From Lepidostoma basale (taxonomy: Eukaryota > Arthropoda > Insecta > Trichoptera > Lepidostomatidae), in contig JAHDVF020000211.1 of NCBI GenBank assembly GCA_022606425.2, forward strand, positions 4,154,001-4,218,000: DNA of 64,000 nt, written 5' to 3'. The notes beneath the pieces are model-generated. The model saw only the letters and a program-made list of their open reading frames with translations, did no database searches and had not been told where the DNA came from. The stretch's first letter is position 1; each line of letters opens with the position of its first letter. Below, one piece after another: positions 39,681 through 50,309 of this stretch. A program made the position numbers and the translations under genes.

Positions 39681-39959
39681 ATTAATATTAGGTAATATAT
39701 GTATATATATAACAGTGTTGTAAATTCAATAGATAATAATGTTGAAACATCAAAACAATGGACTATCGATTATTTATTCCATTGTTTTGGCCGTAAGACT
39801 AATATTTTGAGAAGAGTTATTTTGAATTTAATTTATTTTGTCTTATTGTATTATTATCAATGTTTAAACTGATTAAGTAATTAGTATACCCAATTCTAAG
39901 AAATTTCTTAAAAAAACTTATTGATCAGTCATGATTATGCCATTATTTCTACATCCTTG

Positions 39960-40075
39960 CGTTCCATATGTTCAAACCAAAACAATGATACTTTCATAAT
40001 TCTGTTAATTTCTGCTATACATTCCTTGACCCGGACATTGAAATAACTGCTGAAATGAAGTTGCACGAGCTGCAT
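39960..40075 (-). pseudogene. LINE-A, strongly decayed fragment
   Basis: Plus reads GTTCCATATGTTCAAACCAA, ATGATACTTTCATAATTCTG, corresponding to minus codons KIMKVSLFWFEHMER. The rest is unclear. Confidence 0.4.
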
Positions 40076-40083
40076 TTATTAAA

Positions 40084-40575
40084 ATGAGAACCTTCTTTTG
40101 CAACGGTAATCTTAACTTGAAACTCCGACAAAGAATGATTACATGTTATATATGGTCTGTTCTACTATATGGCTGCGAAACCTGGATTCTAAAAGTGAAT
40201 GTAATGAACCGGTTGGAGGTGTTTGCGATGTGGATACACCGCAGAATGCTCCGTATACTGTTTACGGATAGGCTCAGTAATGCAGACGTACTGCAGAAAG
40301 CCAGAGCCAATAGAGAGCTGTTGTCAAGTGTGAATGTTAGAACGGTCTCATATTTGGGTCATATGCTAGGGGGGGGGGGAATACCACCTCCTTCGACTGA
40401 TATTAATGTGTAAAGTAAAGCGACGTAGGGAGTAGGTAGAAGGCAGTGGTCCTGGCTGCAGAACATAAAAGAATGGACAGAAATTTTGAACCTGTTCCAA
40501 GTGGCGCAGGACAGAGCTGCCTTTGCTGCAGTGATCGCCAACGTTGAGGGGACCTGACACGGCACCGAAAGAACA
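40084..40575 (+). pseudogene. LINE-N C-terminal domain
   Basis: FFCNGNLNLKLRQRMITCYI, WSVLLYGCETWILKVNVMNR, LEVFAMWIHRRMLRILFTDR, ANRELLSSVNVRTVSYLGHM, then a G10 run (~40,370), after which codons continue in other frames: QLILMCKVKRRREGVGRRQW, LQNIKEWTEILNLFQVAQDR, AAVIANVEGT-stop. The G run probably caused a frame change. It ends CACCGAAAGAAC. Confidence 0.75.
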
Positions 40576-40589
40576 ATAATATACATTTA

Positions 40590-40745
40590 CCCTCACTGCT
40601 GCCTAATGCCTGGAACAAGATTGGGAGAAAATGGAACGAGCTGGGGAATGGAGAGAGATGGCCAGAGACAGAAGTCAGTGGAGGACCGTTGTGGAGGAGG
40701 CCAAGTCCCACACCGGGATGTAGCGCTGAGAAATGATGAATGAAT
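40590..40745 (+). pseudogene. LINE-O C-terminal end
   Basis: Plus reads KMERAGEWREMARDRSQWRT, VVEEAKSHTGM-stop, R-stop EMMNE. It follows LINE-N directly. A second copy at 61.77 kb lies immediately before a LINE-N fragment. Confidence 0.5.
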
Positions 40746-40839
40746 ATAAATAAATATTTCTTGTAAGTAATTAATTGTTTCTTGAACAATGATGTAAATC
40801 TCTATATGAAATAATTAATATAAACGAAAATGTCTATCT

Positions 40840-40985
40840 TCTAGGAGTTTTATTAATTTTTTTATTGAATGACATGTATTGCTCTTCTTAGGCATTATCA
40901 AATGTAGCATATTTGATATTGCCATAGAAGGGCGAAACATGTCATTCAATATAAAATTTAATAAAACTCCTAGAAGGCAGACGTT
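40840..40985. repeat. foldback with hammerhead-like block, ACATGT type
   Basis: Arms TAGGAGTTTTATTAATTTTT...GAATGACATGT (40,843-40,880) and ACATGTCATTCAATAT...AAAACTCCTAG (40,939-40,975) are inverted. The interior reads GATATTGCCATAGAAGGGCG, AAACATGTC. GAAA and the palindrome are intact, with GCC/GGC as helix II; the core is TTGATAT. Confidence 0.55.
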
Positions 40986-41310
40986 TTCATTTAAATTTAT
41001 TAATTATTCTAAAGTTTCAATGTATTTGAATGGAGTGAAAGATTTCGTCATGCTAGAATACATATTATAAAATGTATCAATAGTGATTTTTTGATTTGGA
41101 CAGTTTCATCACAGGGTCACTCTCATTGCATCCTTCACACTTGACACCATCACCGTATACTCAAAATATTATAATGAATGCTTCAAATATTGTAATAATG
41201 AGATCATCAAGAATTTAACCCTAGACCTCTGGTTTTGGGGTCAAGCGTCTAAACCAGAGATTCCCAAACTTGTCTACTTTAAAGACCACTTGCCATTACC
41301 TGTCGTACAC

Positions 41311-41388
41311 AGTAGAACGTCGTTTATCTGGACGTCAGTTAACCGGAACGTCAATTATCCGGACAAGCCGAGATTTACTACTGGCAGA
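41311..41388. repeat. possible pogo/Tigger-type terminal-repeat remnant
   Basis: CAGTAGAACGTCGTTTATCT and TCAATTATCCGGACAAGCCG resemble pogo/Tigger terminal repeats; the right end CTACTG inverts CAGTAG. It may be a very short MITE. No TA duplication is clear. Confidence 0.35.
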
Positions 41389-41394
41389 TGATGA

Positions 41395-41760
41395 TAATAA
41401 TAAAAATAATAATTAATTGGATATTTTATAGAGCCCCATTTTTATGAATTACTCATCTCAAGAGCGCTGTAGAAAATGCTACGTTTAATGAACTCGTTTA
41501 AAATAAATATATTTAGAATGAGGGCGCCACCCAACTCAGTCGATCAACCCTTCTTATCAGGAAAGGATAATTTGAAATGGTGCGTTTTGAGTCCCGATCT
41601 AAACTCTACTGATTTTAAATGCACGGTCTGCTGGAAGATTGTTCCAGGCTGAAGGGCCGGGTACCGCGAAGGCTGAATAAAGTGTAATATCTTTTGTAAA
41701 AAAACATTCTCTTAAAAATTGCTGTTACATATTAGTTGATGATAAGTACACTCTAACGTC
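41395..41760. repeat. dispersed repeat V and unmatched sequence
   Basis: 41,395-41,470 (ATTGGATATTTTATAGAGCC, ATTACTCATCTCAAGAGCG) has a diverged copy at 59,452-59,545. The remainder has no match in the window. Confidence 0.4.
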
Positions 41761-41788
41761 AGAGAATCTTTGAAACGCTTGGAATAAA

Positions 41789-42046
41789 TTGATAGTACGA
41801 AGTGAAGAGATTGTTGAGACTACTGAAACTCTTGAGCTGGACTTGGAAGAGGTGATGTTATTCCCCCAAATTGGTAGCTTTAATGATTGTGATAGGGAAA
41901 ATGCACAAGCATGGTGGGAAAGTGAGGATGGCCGAGGTTTCCAAATGTTGAAAACCTGGGTCTTGAACGATGAACAAATGTTGGTGATTTTTCGAACCTT
42001 TGTATGTATTTGTTCCTATATCAATTTGAATAACTTCTTTATATAA
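41789..42046 (+). pseudogene. open frame, perhaps pogo/jerky-like transposase C-terminus
   Basis: The open frame (no ATG) reads ETTETLELDLEEVMLFPQIG, SFNDCDRENAQAWWESEDGR, GFQMLKTWVLNDEQMLVIF. The acidic stretch followed by W-E-x-D-x-G-F-Q and L-x-DE resembles the C-terminus of jerky/Tigger-type DDE transposases as I remember them, and a pogo-like terminal sequence lies 400 bases upstream. The match is weak; an unknown host exon is the alternative. Confidence 0.25.
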
Positions 42047-42238
42047 TTTTGAAGTTCTTGCTGGAGTTAAGTTAGGTACCCAAATATTTGAATATTAAAG
42101 GTGGAAAATTTAATAATTATAATAATTATAATAAAACAGTAATTAGAAGGAACAATTACACATAGTATAGAGTCAAAAACACTAAAAACTCCAGGTCTTT
42201 GTAAATAGGTGCCTTCGCTCAATATTCAAAATCTGTTG

Positions 42239-42548
42239 GTCCCAAACAGTGCCAAATGCCGTTCTCTGGACCATGGCAGGCGAAAAGCCAATTAGAGAAC
42301 AAGTCACTAGATGCAAATGGCAGTGCATCGGTCACACTCTGAGACGGAACCCAGCCTGCATCGCTCGTCCCCTATTGGAGGAAAGAGGAAGCGAGGCAGA
42401 CCTAGAGCTACCTGGAGAAGAGCTCTGCAGGACGAGGTTAAAGCAGCAGTCCTCACTTGGGATGATGTTAGACATCGGGCATGCGATAGAGTCGGTGGAG
42501 AAGGTTCCTTGAGGCCCTATGAGTGACAAGACAAAAAGAAGAAGAAGA
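42239..42548 (+). pseudogene. LINE-G C-terminal domain, copy 3
   Basis: NAVLWTMAGEKPIREQVTRC, KWQCIGHTLRRNPACIA, a ~15-base deletion changes frame to GGKRKRGRPRATWRRALQDE, VKAAVLTWDDVRHRACDRVG, GEGSLRPYE-stop, then AAGAAGAAGAAG. The 5' end is near the same point as in copies 1 and 2. Confidence 0.75.
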
Positions 42549-42842
42549 TAAGAACTCTTTGGGAATCTGTGGTCTAAACTTGTGAGCCGCAAGTTGAATA
42601 TGAGTCAAGAACGCTTAAATTTGCCAAATAACAGTATTATTATAGAGAATAGTAAGTTATCTCGTCATCTAATTAGTTGCTGTGATAGGGAGATAGAGAA
42701 CATTTGATTAACCTAAATTACTATGTATTCTTCTTAAGTGCCATTAAGACTATTGTTACAGCAATATTTCGTAAAGTTTCGATATACTTCTAAAGATGGT
42801 ATCAAATATAACTCGTTTAATTATTTGAAAAAAAATATGTAT

Positions 42843-43085
42843 AACAACCTAACCTAACCATCACGCCATCTCCCCAAATGGGTACGTAGAAAGAATGGAC
42901 CGTCACACTGTTCTTTACTGACTCTCTCACATCCTCGACGTTCATACATCGCGTCATGCACGCACGTTGTTTTCTCCGACTTCTCACGTGGCCGACATTT
43001 AATATATTGGTTCCCGGCAGACCGCCAAAGAGATGGATCGACAGCTGGGAGTCGACCTCGCATGATGATGATGATAATAATGATG
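42843..43085. pseudogene. LINE-A 3' end (minus) joined to RTE-like 3' end (plus)
   Basis: 42,843-43,012 minus: tail-side CTAACCATCACGCC, then the last ~50 codons of LINE-A (MYERRGCERVSKEQ in a shifted frame). 43,013-43,085 plus: LPGRPPKRWIDSWESTS, then (GAT)n. The two fragments meet head to head. Confidence 0.55.
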
Positions 43086-43349
43086 ACTTTATAATGCCAT
43101 TTTTGTGAGAGATTGTGACTAAGAAGAAGACGAAGAAGATTTTTTTATCATCGACCGGAAGATATAACCGGTCGAACCCATAAGCCTATGAAGAATTTAA
43201 CTGAATATTATATACTTTATTATTACTCCTTTCTCCTTAAATACTTTGTCTACATTTAATCTCCCAAGCTCCCATTCCCAATCAAATTAGTCATTTATTA
43301 ATTTCTTTATAAATTATGTCTTTTCAAATGCATGTTTTTCTAAATTACA

Positions 43350-43640
43350 ATTTTATATTTTTTTATATAGTATAATTATCATGTTTTATTATTATTTAAT
43401 ATTATTTATTAGTTCTTATATTCTAATAGCCCAGGTTTTTTAAATTTAAATTATTGTATCGAATTTAAAATGCGTTTTTTTGTTTTTCTTTTATTGTTCA
43501 GTTTTTATTATTATATATTTTTACACCTGAAGACCTCCGCTGCACCTCCGAAACATGTCGTATTTTTTAAATATTTTATTAATATTTTGTGGATTAAACA
43601 AATTTATTTTCAATTTCCTATATATACTTTATAGAAATTT
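43350..43640 (+). repeat. dispersed repeat X with hammerhead-like motif, ACATGT type
   Basis: Second copy of the 1-300 repeat. CTGAAGA (43,527-43,533), GAAA (43,550-43,553), ACATGT, C43559 are intact. Helix II is lost (CCTCCGCTGCACCTCC cannot pair well). ACAC precedes the core as at 184. Confidence 0.55.
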
Positions 43641-43684
43641 AAAAATAAAAATAAAAACTAAACTATCAAATCATCTAGAATTAA

Positions 43685-43984
43685 ATTCCACACTTTTCTT
43701 TCCTAGCACACTTACTATCGCTTCATCAACATTTATACATCGTGTCATGCACGCACGTCGATTTTTCCGAACTCTCACGTGGCCTTCATTCAATATTTGA
43801 TTTATTTGAAAATGCCACGTTTTTCTAGGTATTCCTCTTATTCTGATTCCATTTACATTGTTAACATATACTTTTTTTAACATTTTTTATTCAGTCATTC
43901 TTTCCATGTGTCCAAACCATCTTAATGATCCTTTCATTAATTTGTTCATAACACTTTCATTCGCACCGCATTCACTTCTTATAA
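43685..43984 (-). pseudogene. LINE-A copy 21, middle of the C-terminal domain
   Basis: Minus strand: KKCGI-type start at ECGANESVMNKLMKGSLRWF, KKVYVNNVNGIRIRGIPRKT, WHFQINQILNEGHVRVRKNR, RACMTRCINVDEAIVSVL. Truncated at both ends. Confidence 0.65.
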
Positions 43985-44384
43985 TAATTTCATTATTTAC
44001 TTATACTTACAAATATATTGTAAATGTATATATAAGATAACTGTTGATTAATAGCTTTGCCGCGTCTTTTCAAAACCCGTTATGTGACCTTGAAATTCTC
44101 CTTTTAAAGATTTTGATTGACTCTAAGACATTGTAGTATAAAACAATACAAAGATCATTATTTACATCGTGCAATAATTATTAATGTATTCGCTGGGTTG
44201 TCAGAAAAAATAGATTCTAGAAAGAACAGAACTGAAAATCAGTAGGTGTAATGCTCACATAAATATTTTTTACGATTACGAACCCATTAGGATCTTACCA
44301 ATTTGAAAAAGATTAAAAAAGCGAGGAAAAAAATTTTTCGAACTTATTTACATAAACTTAGCTGACTGAGTTGAACGTTTAGTA

Positions 44385-44457
44385 AAATAACTGCAATAGA
44401 AACGAGATCTCTTAGATGAATGTATATAAATCTGTTTATGACAACAACAACAACAAA
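44385..44457 (+). pseudogene. LINE-A scrap
   Basis: TGCAATAGAAACGAGATCTC gives NAIETRSLR-stop-MYINLFMT, colinear with the INAVEMRSLRRMC block, and then meets the TTG-type tail of the next copy. Confidence 0.45.
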
Positions 44458-45372
44458 CCATCACCCCGTTTCACCGCAGGGGTAGGCAGAGAGAATGGAC
44501 CGCCACACTACTCTATCCTGACAAACCTCTCTAGCTTCCTCCACATTCATACAGCGAGTCATACACGCACGTCGATTCTTCCGGCTTCTGACATGATCAA
44601 CCTTAATTTTTTTATTAATTTGGTCATGCCATGTTTTCCTCGGTCTACCTCGACTCCGTACTCCATTTACATCGTTAACGTATACTTTTTTAACCATTTT
44701 TTTCTTGACCCATGTGCTCCATATGTCCGAACCAAGGCAGCGATCCTTCTTTCTCTCTACATTCCTCTCTAATATCAGCATTTAAGATTCTGTCGTACTT
44801 CGTTCTACCACACATACATCTTAAGGACCTCATCTTTCTTCTGCCAGTTCCATTCTTCGTTTCCATACATAAGGGATGGAACCAGAACACCATTGTGAAC
44901 GGCCATTTTCGCTTTCATTGATAAATTCTTGTTTCCAATAACTATTTTTAAAGCTCCATTTTGGTTTCCCGCACCAACCCTTCTTTCAACGTCACTATCA
45001 TTTTGGCCATCCGCTGAGAACATGCTACCTAAATACACAAATTCCCTCACCTGTTCCAAGTTCTCTTCGTTCACACTTATATTTCAATTTGTCATTTGCT
45101 CTTCTCTATCAAAAACTAACACCTTTGACTTTTCGAGATTCATCATTAAATCGTTTGACTTGCATACCTCACACATACTCGACACCAAGCCATCGACAGC
45201 AATTCGTCCGCACTATACGCAACGAGAACGGCATCGTCCGCGTAAAGCAGACAATTTACAGACAAATCACTCATCTTAGCACCAGCATTTATACCTTCAA
45301 GTTATTTCATACACTTGTCCATATACGTATTGAACAACCATGGAGACATCACGCAGCCCTGCTTAAAACATA
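44458..45372 (-). pseudogene. LINE-A copy 23, longest, with RT palm
   Basis: From the 5' side (45,372) the minus strand reads KQGCVMSPWLFNTYMDKCMK, then NCLLYADDAVLVAY (RT motif C), a gap, MMNLEKSKVLVFDREEQMTN, VNEENLEQVREFVYLGSMFS, ADGQNDSDVERRVGAG, NLSMKAKMAVHNGVLVPSLM, RSRGRPRKTWHDQINKKIKV, SILSAYPCGETG. This shows that LINE-A is a YADD reverse transcriptase LINE. The frame is broken several times. Its tail is (GTT)n rather than (GTTA)n, like the 58.4 kb copy. Confidence 0.8.
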
Positions 45373-45474
45373 GTTTATTTTATTCTTCATTATGAATATA
45401 AATTTCTTGACTACACAATCTATGCCTTCGTCTAATAATTTGTCTGTATTATCGTAAGATTTCGCCAAAAACAT

Positions 45475-46394
45475 TTTTTTTTCTTTTTTTTTTTTTAAAA
45501 CCCAATTGGGTTATATGGTTAAATTTTTAGATCTTACTATTAATTATGTATTGTTTCAGATATTTTTTATATTGAGTTGTAGTGAGATTCCTTGTGTCTT
45601 TTGGTAGTTCATTGTAAAGTTTCAGTCCATTGTTCAATATCCTTGATTGTCCTGTCTTAGTTCGTGCAATCGGTAAGTGATATCTATCACAATTCCTGGT
45701 CCAGTATCTGTGTATGTCTGAATTTTTAGTTAATTTGTAGCTGCTGTCTGTTGTCTTTTCCATGGTCACTCTGTGTACAATTTTTAAGGTCTCATATTTG
45801 GTCAGGTCTGATATGTCCATTTGTTTTGTTTGTCTGCAAACTTGTATGGTTGGGGTAAGGTAGTCAATGTTATATGCTAATTTTATTATTTTATTTTGTT
45901 GTCTTTGGAGTCTGGAGATGTCCTTTTGGTTTCCTGTCCCCCAGAAGGGAATCATATATGTCAGTCGGCTTTTTACATACGCTTCGTACATCATAACTTT
46001 TTCCCTTCTTGGTATGTAATTCTGTATTTTGTAGAAGAGGGAGTATAGCGATGCTAACTTGTCTGTTAGGTTGTCTATGTGTTTTGTCTGTACATTGTTA
46101 GTCCTAAGTACTTTACATAGTCGAGTTCGGTTATTGCGTCATTTTTTTATTTTTATGCACATGTTATGGTTTTTCTTGCTTGTTTCAAAGTGTGTAATGT
46201 TACACTTTTTTACATTTAAGGTCAGGTAGTTGTTGGTTGTCCAGTTGGTTATATAGTGTCTCTACATCTATGTTAATTTGTTTACAGGTCTCATTGTCGT
46301 TGTCATTTTTGTAAAATATAGCAAGGTCGTCTGCATACATAATTATTTTCCCTGTAATGTTGTATCTTGTTATGTCGTTCATTCCCTGCAACAC
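45475..46394 (-). pseudogene. LINE-J (Jockey-like) RT and C-terminal part, poly-A tail
   Basis: Minus strand: GKIIMYADDLAIFYKNDNDN (motif C), NIDVETLYNQLDNQQLPDLK, frame changes, then SLFYKIQNYIPRREKVMMYE, AYVKSRLTYMIPFWGTGNQK, DISRLQRQQNKIIKLAYNID, TLKIVHRVTME, NNGLKLYNELPKDTRN, KKYLKQYIINSKI-stop. A homopolymer A tail (45,475-45,497 on plus as T) follows ACCCAATTGGGTT. The Y-S-L-Y...WG...LQ..QNK and poly-A tail fit the Jockey/CR1 side of LINEs. A 3'-end scrap lies at 50.49-50.55 kb. Confidence 0.7.
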
Positions 46395-46430
46395 AATGGT
46401 TAACTAGATATTACTCATCATTGAACACCC

Positions 46431-47266
46431 ATGTTAATCGCTGACAGTAAAGACAATTTGCAAGTCTTAGTGGCAAGGATGTATGAGGCATGCAAAAAGA
46501 GTCACTTGGTGATGAATGTGTCCAAATCTAAAGTGATGGTTTTCGAGAAAGAAGAATGTATGACGATTTGTGATATAAGTGCGATGGGCGAGAAATTGGA
46601 GCAAGTTACTGAATTTACGTATCTGGGAAGCATGTTTACAAGAGACGGAAAAATGGAGAAAGACATCGAAAGGAGGGTTGGTGCTGGGAATAAAATAAAT
46701 GGCGCACTCCAAGTCATTACTGCAAATAGAAATATATCCACAGAAGCAAAGATGGCAGTACACAATGGAGTTCTAGTGCCAACCCTCATGTATGGAAGTG
46801 AAGCTTGGAGCTGGCAAAAGAAGGATGAAAGCAGGATAAACGCCGTAGAAATGAGATCACTAAGAAGAATGTGCGGGAAAACGTTGTATGATAGAATACC
46901 GAACGATGAAATAAGAAAGAAATGTAAGGCAGATGACTGCATCATGAATAAAATTAAAAAGGATCCCTGAGATGGTTCGGACATATGGAACGAATGGATG
47001 AGAGTAGAATGGTTAAAAAGTTGTACACAAGCAGTGTGAGTGGGAAAAGAAGCCGAGGACGACCGAGGAAAACATGGCATGACCAAATTAACCAATTACT
47101 AAAAGGCGGCCACATTCGAAGTCGGAATAATCGACGTGCGTGCATGGTGCGATGTATGAATGTGGAGGAAGCCCGAGAGGTGTGCCAGGACAGGCCAGTG
47201 TGGCGATCCATCCTCTCTGCCTACCCCTTCGGGGAAATGGCGTGATGGTTAGTTAGTTAGTTAGTT
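46431..47266 (+). mobile_element. LINE-A copy 24, nearly intact, with 10-bp target duplication
   Basis: Starts at codons VLIADSKDN just after the YADD box. It runs through MNVSKSKVMVFEKEECMTI, EKLEQVTEFTYLGSMFTRDG, KDIERRVGAGNKINGALQ, EAKMAVHNGVLVPTLMYGSE, RINAVEMRSLRRMCGKTLYD, IMNKIKKDP, then a one-base loss (~46,968) shifts to WFGHMERMDESRMVKKLYTS, GKRSRGRPRKTWHDQINQLL, CMNVEEAREVCQDRPVWRSI, LSAYPFGEMA-stop and (GTTA)n. Flanked by TTGAACACCC (46,421-46,430 and 47,267-47,276). It is a subfamily distinct from copy 1. Confidence 0.85.
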
Positions 47267-47571
47267 TTGAACACCCGTGTTTTTGTCTGTATGTATGTAT
47301 GCACAAAGGTCGAAATACACTCGTATATAAGAAGCCATTAATTAATTAAAATAACGGTTTCCTTAACAATTAAATCTATAGTTTGTGTGAATAGATAAAC
47401 AGAATGACCCCGGGTCATCGGATGTAACAATGGGATTGCTTGGCAAAAACATTTTTACGGTAGATGCGAGTATATACGCGCTTATAACAAAGCAAATATG
47501 TGTATTTCCTATTTTGATAAATTGACTGTTACTTGTTAAAACACTGTAACGGGAAAATATAAAATATATTT

Positions 47572-47815
47572 GACGACCTTCGTGGCAAAGTGGTAATAGT
47601 TCTGACTGCCATACCGAACGTCCTGGGTTCGATTCCCTGAGATGGCAACGTGATTGTCACACTGTTTTTGGTCTGGTCTAGAATTCACACGACAATAAAA
47701 TAGCGATAGATCAGAGCTACCTATCACATGTCATGAGAATTAATATAATAGCTAAAAACAAATTGTATACAGTTATTATATTCAAACGACCTGTTGTATG
47801 CAAATAAATATATAT
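47572..47815 (+). mobile_element. SINE B, full length
   Basis: Head GACGACCTTCGTGGCAAAG, B box GGTTCGATTCC, body, TTCAAACGACC and GTTGTATGCAA, then an A+T-rich tail. Confidence 0.8.
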
Positions 47816-47825
47816 TATTAAATCC

Positions 47826-48275
47826 TTGTAGGCACAAAGGAAAGCCTGCGTTCTGCCAGTTGGTACTTTGGTCTTGAAACTGTAACATTGTACAAACAAA
47901 GTACCGAGAAACTTCGAGTGACCCAAAGAGCCATGTTAGTAATAAGCCTAAGAGACAGAGTCAGAATCGATACGGTGAGAGAAAAAACAAAGGTCACTGA
48001 CATCATCCACTGGGTGGCGACTCTAAAATGGCAATGGGCAGGTCACGTAGCCAGAAGCTCAGATGAAAAATGGACAAGAAGACTGCTGACTTGGAGACCG
48101 TGGACGGCAAATAGAAGTGCAGGGCGACCGCAACTACGGTGGAAGGATGATCTGAACAGACACGTCGGAATAATCTGGATGCAGTCTGCACAAGGCAGAG
48201 TGATATGGAAGCGAATGGAGGAGGCCTTTGTCCAGGAGTGGACGGGAATAGGCTGAGGAAGAAGAGGAGAAGAAG
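47826..48275 (+). pseudogene. LINE-L C-terminal domain, copy 3
   Basis: Frame 47,888-48,256 reads QSTEKLRVTQRAMLVISLRD, RVRIDTVREKTKVTDIIHWV, ATLKWQWAGHVARSSDEKWT, RRLLTWRPWTANRSAGRPQL, RWKDDLNRHVG, EAFVQEWTGIG-stop, then GGAAGAAGAGGAGAAGAAGG. Upstream codons LPVGTLVLKL are in another frame. The tail is GAA-rich, unlike the (GAT)n of the 1.6 kb copy, so it is a separate subfamily. Confidence 0.75.
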
Positions 48276-48424
48276 GCACACAATACAATAAAAATTATAT
48301 ATTTATTATTTATCCTTAACTGAAGTTTGGATTTTTCACTTCAATTGACTTCATATATTCTTCTATTCTTCTGGATAATCGAGACGCTGTTTAAACGACA
48401 CTGATATCTTCATGATTATTCAAT

Positions 48425-49318
48425 CTATATATATGCACAAGTGTATGAAATAACTCAAAAGAAAAATGCTAGTGCTAAGATAAGTGAGATGTCTATAAGT
48501 TGTCTTACGTTGATAAGTTGCTTTACGCAAATGATGCCGTTCTCGTTGCAGAGAGTGAAGATGAATTACAAGTCTTGGTGTCGATAATGTATGAAGTATG
48601 CAAGTCAAACGATTTAATGATGAATGTTGGAAAGTCAAAGATGATGGGTTTTTTTTATAGAGAAGAGGAATTGACAGTTTATAACATATTAGGAAAACCT
48701 AGAGCAGATATTGAATTTGTATATTTGTACAGCATGTTCACAGCGGATGGCAGAACAGACAGTGAGGGCGAAAAAAGGGTTGGTGCGGAAAACAAAGCGA
48801 ATGAATTTTTATGTTAAAAGCAGTAATTGGAAACTAGTTTCATCAATAAGAGCGAAACTGACCATATACTATGGAGTTTTGGTTACAAACCTTATATATG
48901 AAAAGCATGGAACTGGCAGTAGTAGGATGAGAGTAGAAAGGCTATTTATGGATATTATATAAAGGAAAACGTGACATCGCCAAATAAAACAAATCTTAAA
49001 GTCGATTATATTAAAAGTCAACAACAAATTATATATGTTAATTCACATTCATATAATCTACTCGCTCTGCCTACCCTTTCGAGAAAGCGACGTAATGGTT
49101 TGTTTGCTTGCAACCTCGTGAGAAGGATTTTTACTTTATACCATTTTTTACTTACTTATACAGCCTATGGTCATGTCAGAAGCCGGAAGAATCGACGTGC
49201 GTGTATGACTCAGTGTATGAATGTGGAGGAATCTAGAGAGGTGTGTCAGGATAGAGTAGTGTGGCGGTCCATTCTCTCTGCCTAACCCTGCTGGGAAACG
49301 GTTTGATGGTTTGGTATT
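48425..49318 (+). pseudogene. LINE-A copies 25 and 26, decayed
   Basis: 48,500-48,955: YVDKLLYANDAVLVAESEDE, LQVLVSIMYEVCKSNDLMMN, VGKSKMMGFFYREEELTVYN, FVYLYSMFTADGRTDSEGEK, then broken codons of the AVHNGVL block. The RT box reads YAND instead of YADD. 49,058-49,108 has a 3' end (SAYPFEKAT). 49,165-49,318 is a second, separate 3' end: HVRSRKNRRACMTQCMNVEE, REVCQDRVVWRSILSA-stop, with a TTTGGT tail. Confidence 0.7.
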
Positions 49319-50104
49319 GTTATACAGCCTACGTCGTCCACTGCTGGACATAGGTTCCATGTGGCGTAGGAAAGAGATGCCTTTGCTGCAGTGAAGAACA
49401 ACTAGCAAAAAATATCTGAGCTTAAAAGAAATATTAATTAGAATGTGTCAATGCCTTGACATACTCTATTTTCATTGTACAATACGCTCCTAAAAGGCAG
49501 GCCTACGATTTTTTTATGTAGGTAAAATTTGCTACACAATAAACATTACTAAACCTTTTGTCAATAGCATAATTATTATAGATCGTAAAATAGCCGATTT
49601 AAATTCATAAACCGAATTCAAACAGTAATTTTACCAGCGCATTAATCACGGCGGGCAATAAATTTGTTAGGATGGTATGGAGTTATTTATTGACATTCGA
49701 TAACGTACAATTAAAAGTTAACAAACACATTATACGCCCACCACAGGTAATGCTGCTAACTCACTATTCTTTGCCGTGGCTCCAATTCGTGCAGTCCAAG
49801 CAATGTTACAATAGGAAAGTCAACTACAATGAAAAATATACGCTATAAATATTAAAGTAAAAGAAATGGGCTGCGAGTTCGAATCATTTTACGAAGAAAT
49901 AGTTTTCGTTTACAGCTTATTTATTTATTTATTTATTTTAGGGTAACAAGAAGCTAATAATTATATATATAAAAACACACAAAGAAGTACTCAAATAAGG
50001 CCAATTACATGTTACCACAAATATAAATGAATGAACAGAGTTAACATTATAGACTTGTGAAACGAGATTAAACTTAACTAAAATTATACTAACTAAACTA
50101 TTAT
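49319..50104. other. mostly unmatched; short LINE-type words at left
   Basis: 49,319-49,400 (TTATACAGCCTACGTCGTCCACTGCTGGACATAGG, here cut to its start TTATACAGCCTACGTCG) is a phrase common in insect LINE 3' regions. The rest is A+T-rich without a match. Confidence 0.35.
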
Positions 50105-50290
50105 TGAACGCTAAGGCATTGACACTGTGGAATTCCATAGTAATATACATAGGAAATCGAAATTAACTTTGTTTAATCCAAAAATATTAAAAAACACGAC
50201 ATGTTATAATAATAAAATAAAAATTATAATAATAATGAGACTAGAAGATGGCAAAAAGCTGCCGAAACCGGTCGAACATAAATACAAATG
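50105..50290. repeat. repeat X (inverted part) next to a hammerhead-like block
   Basis: 50,110-50,215 minus matches the X repeat after the ribozyme (ACATGTCGTG, then TTGGATTAAACAAAG). 50,225-50,275 plus has TAGAAGA, T, helix II GGCA-AAAAGC-TGCC, GAAA (50,263-50,266), palindrome ACCGGT, C. The core lacks the exact CTG. Confidence 0.5.
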
Positions 50291-50309
50291 GAAGCACACT
50301 AAATACATA

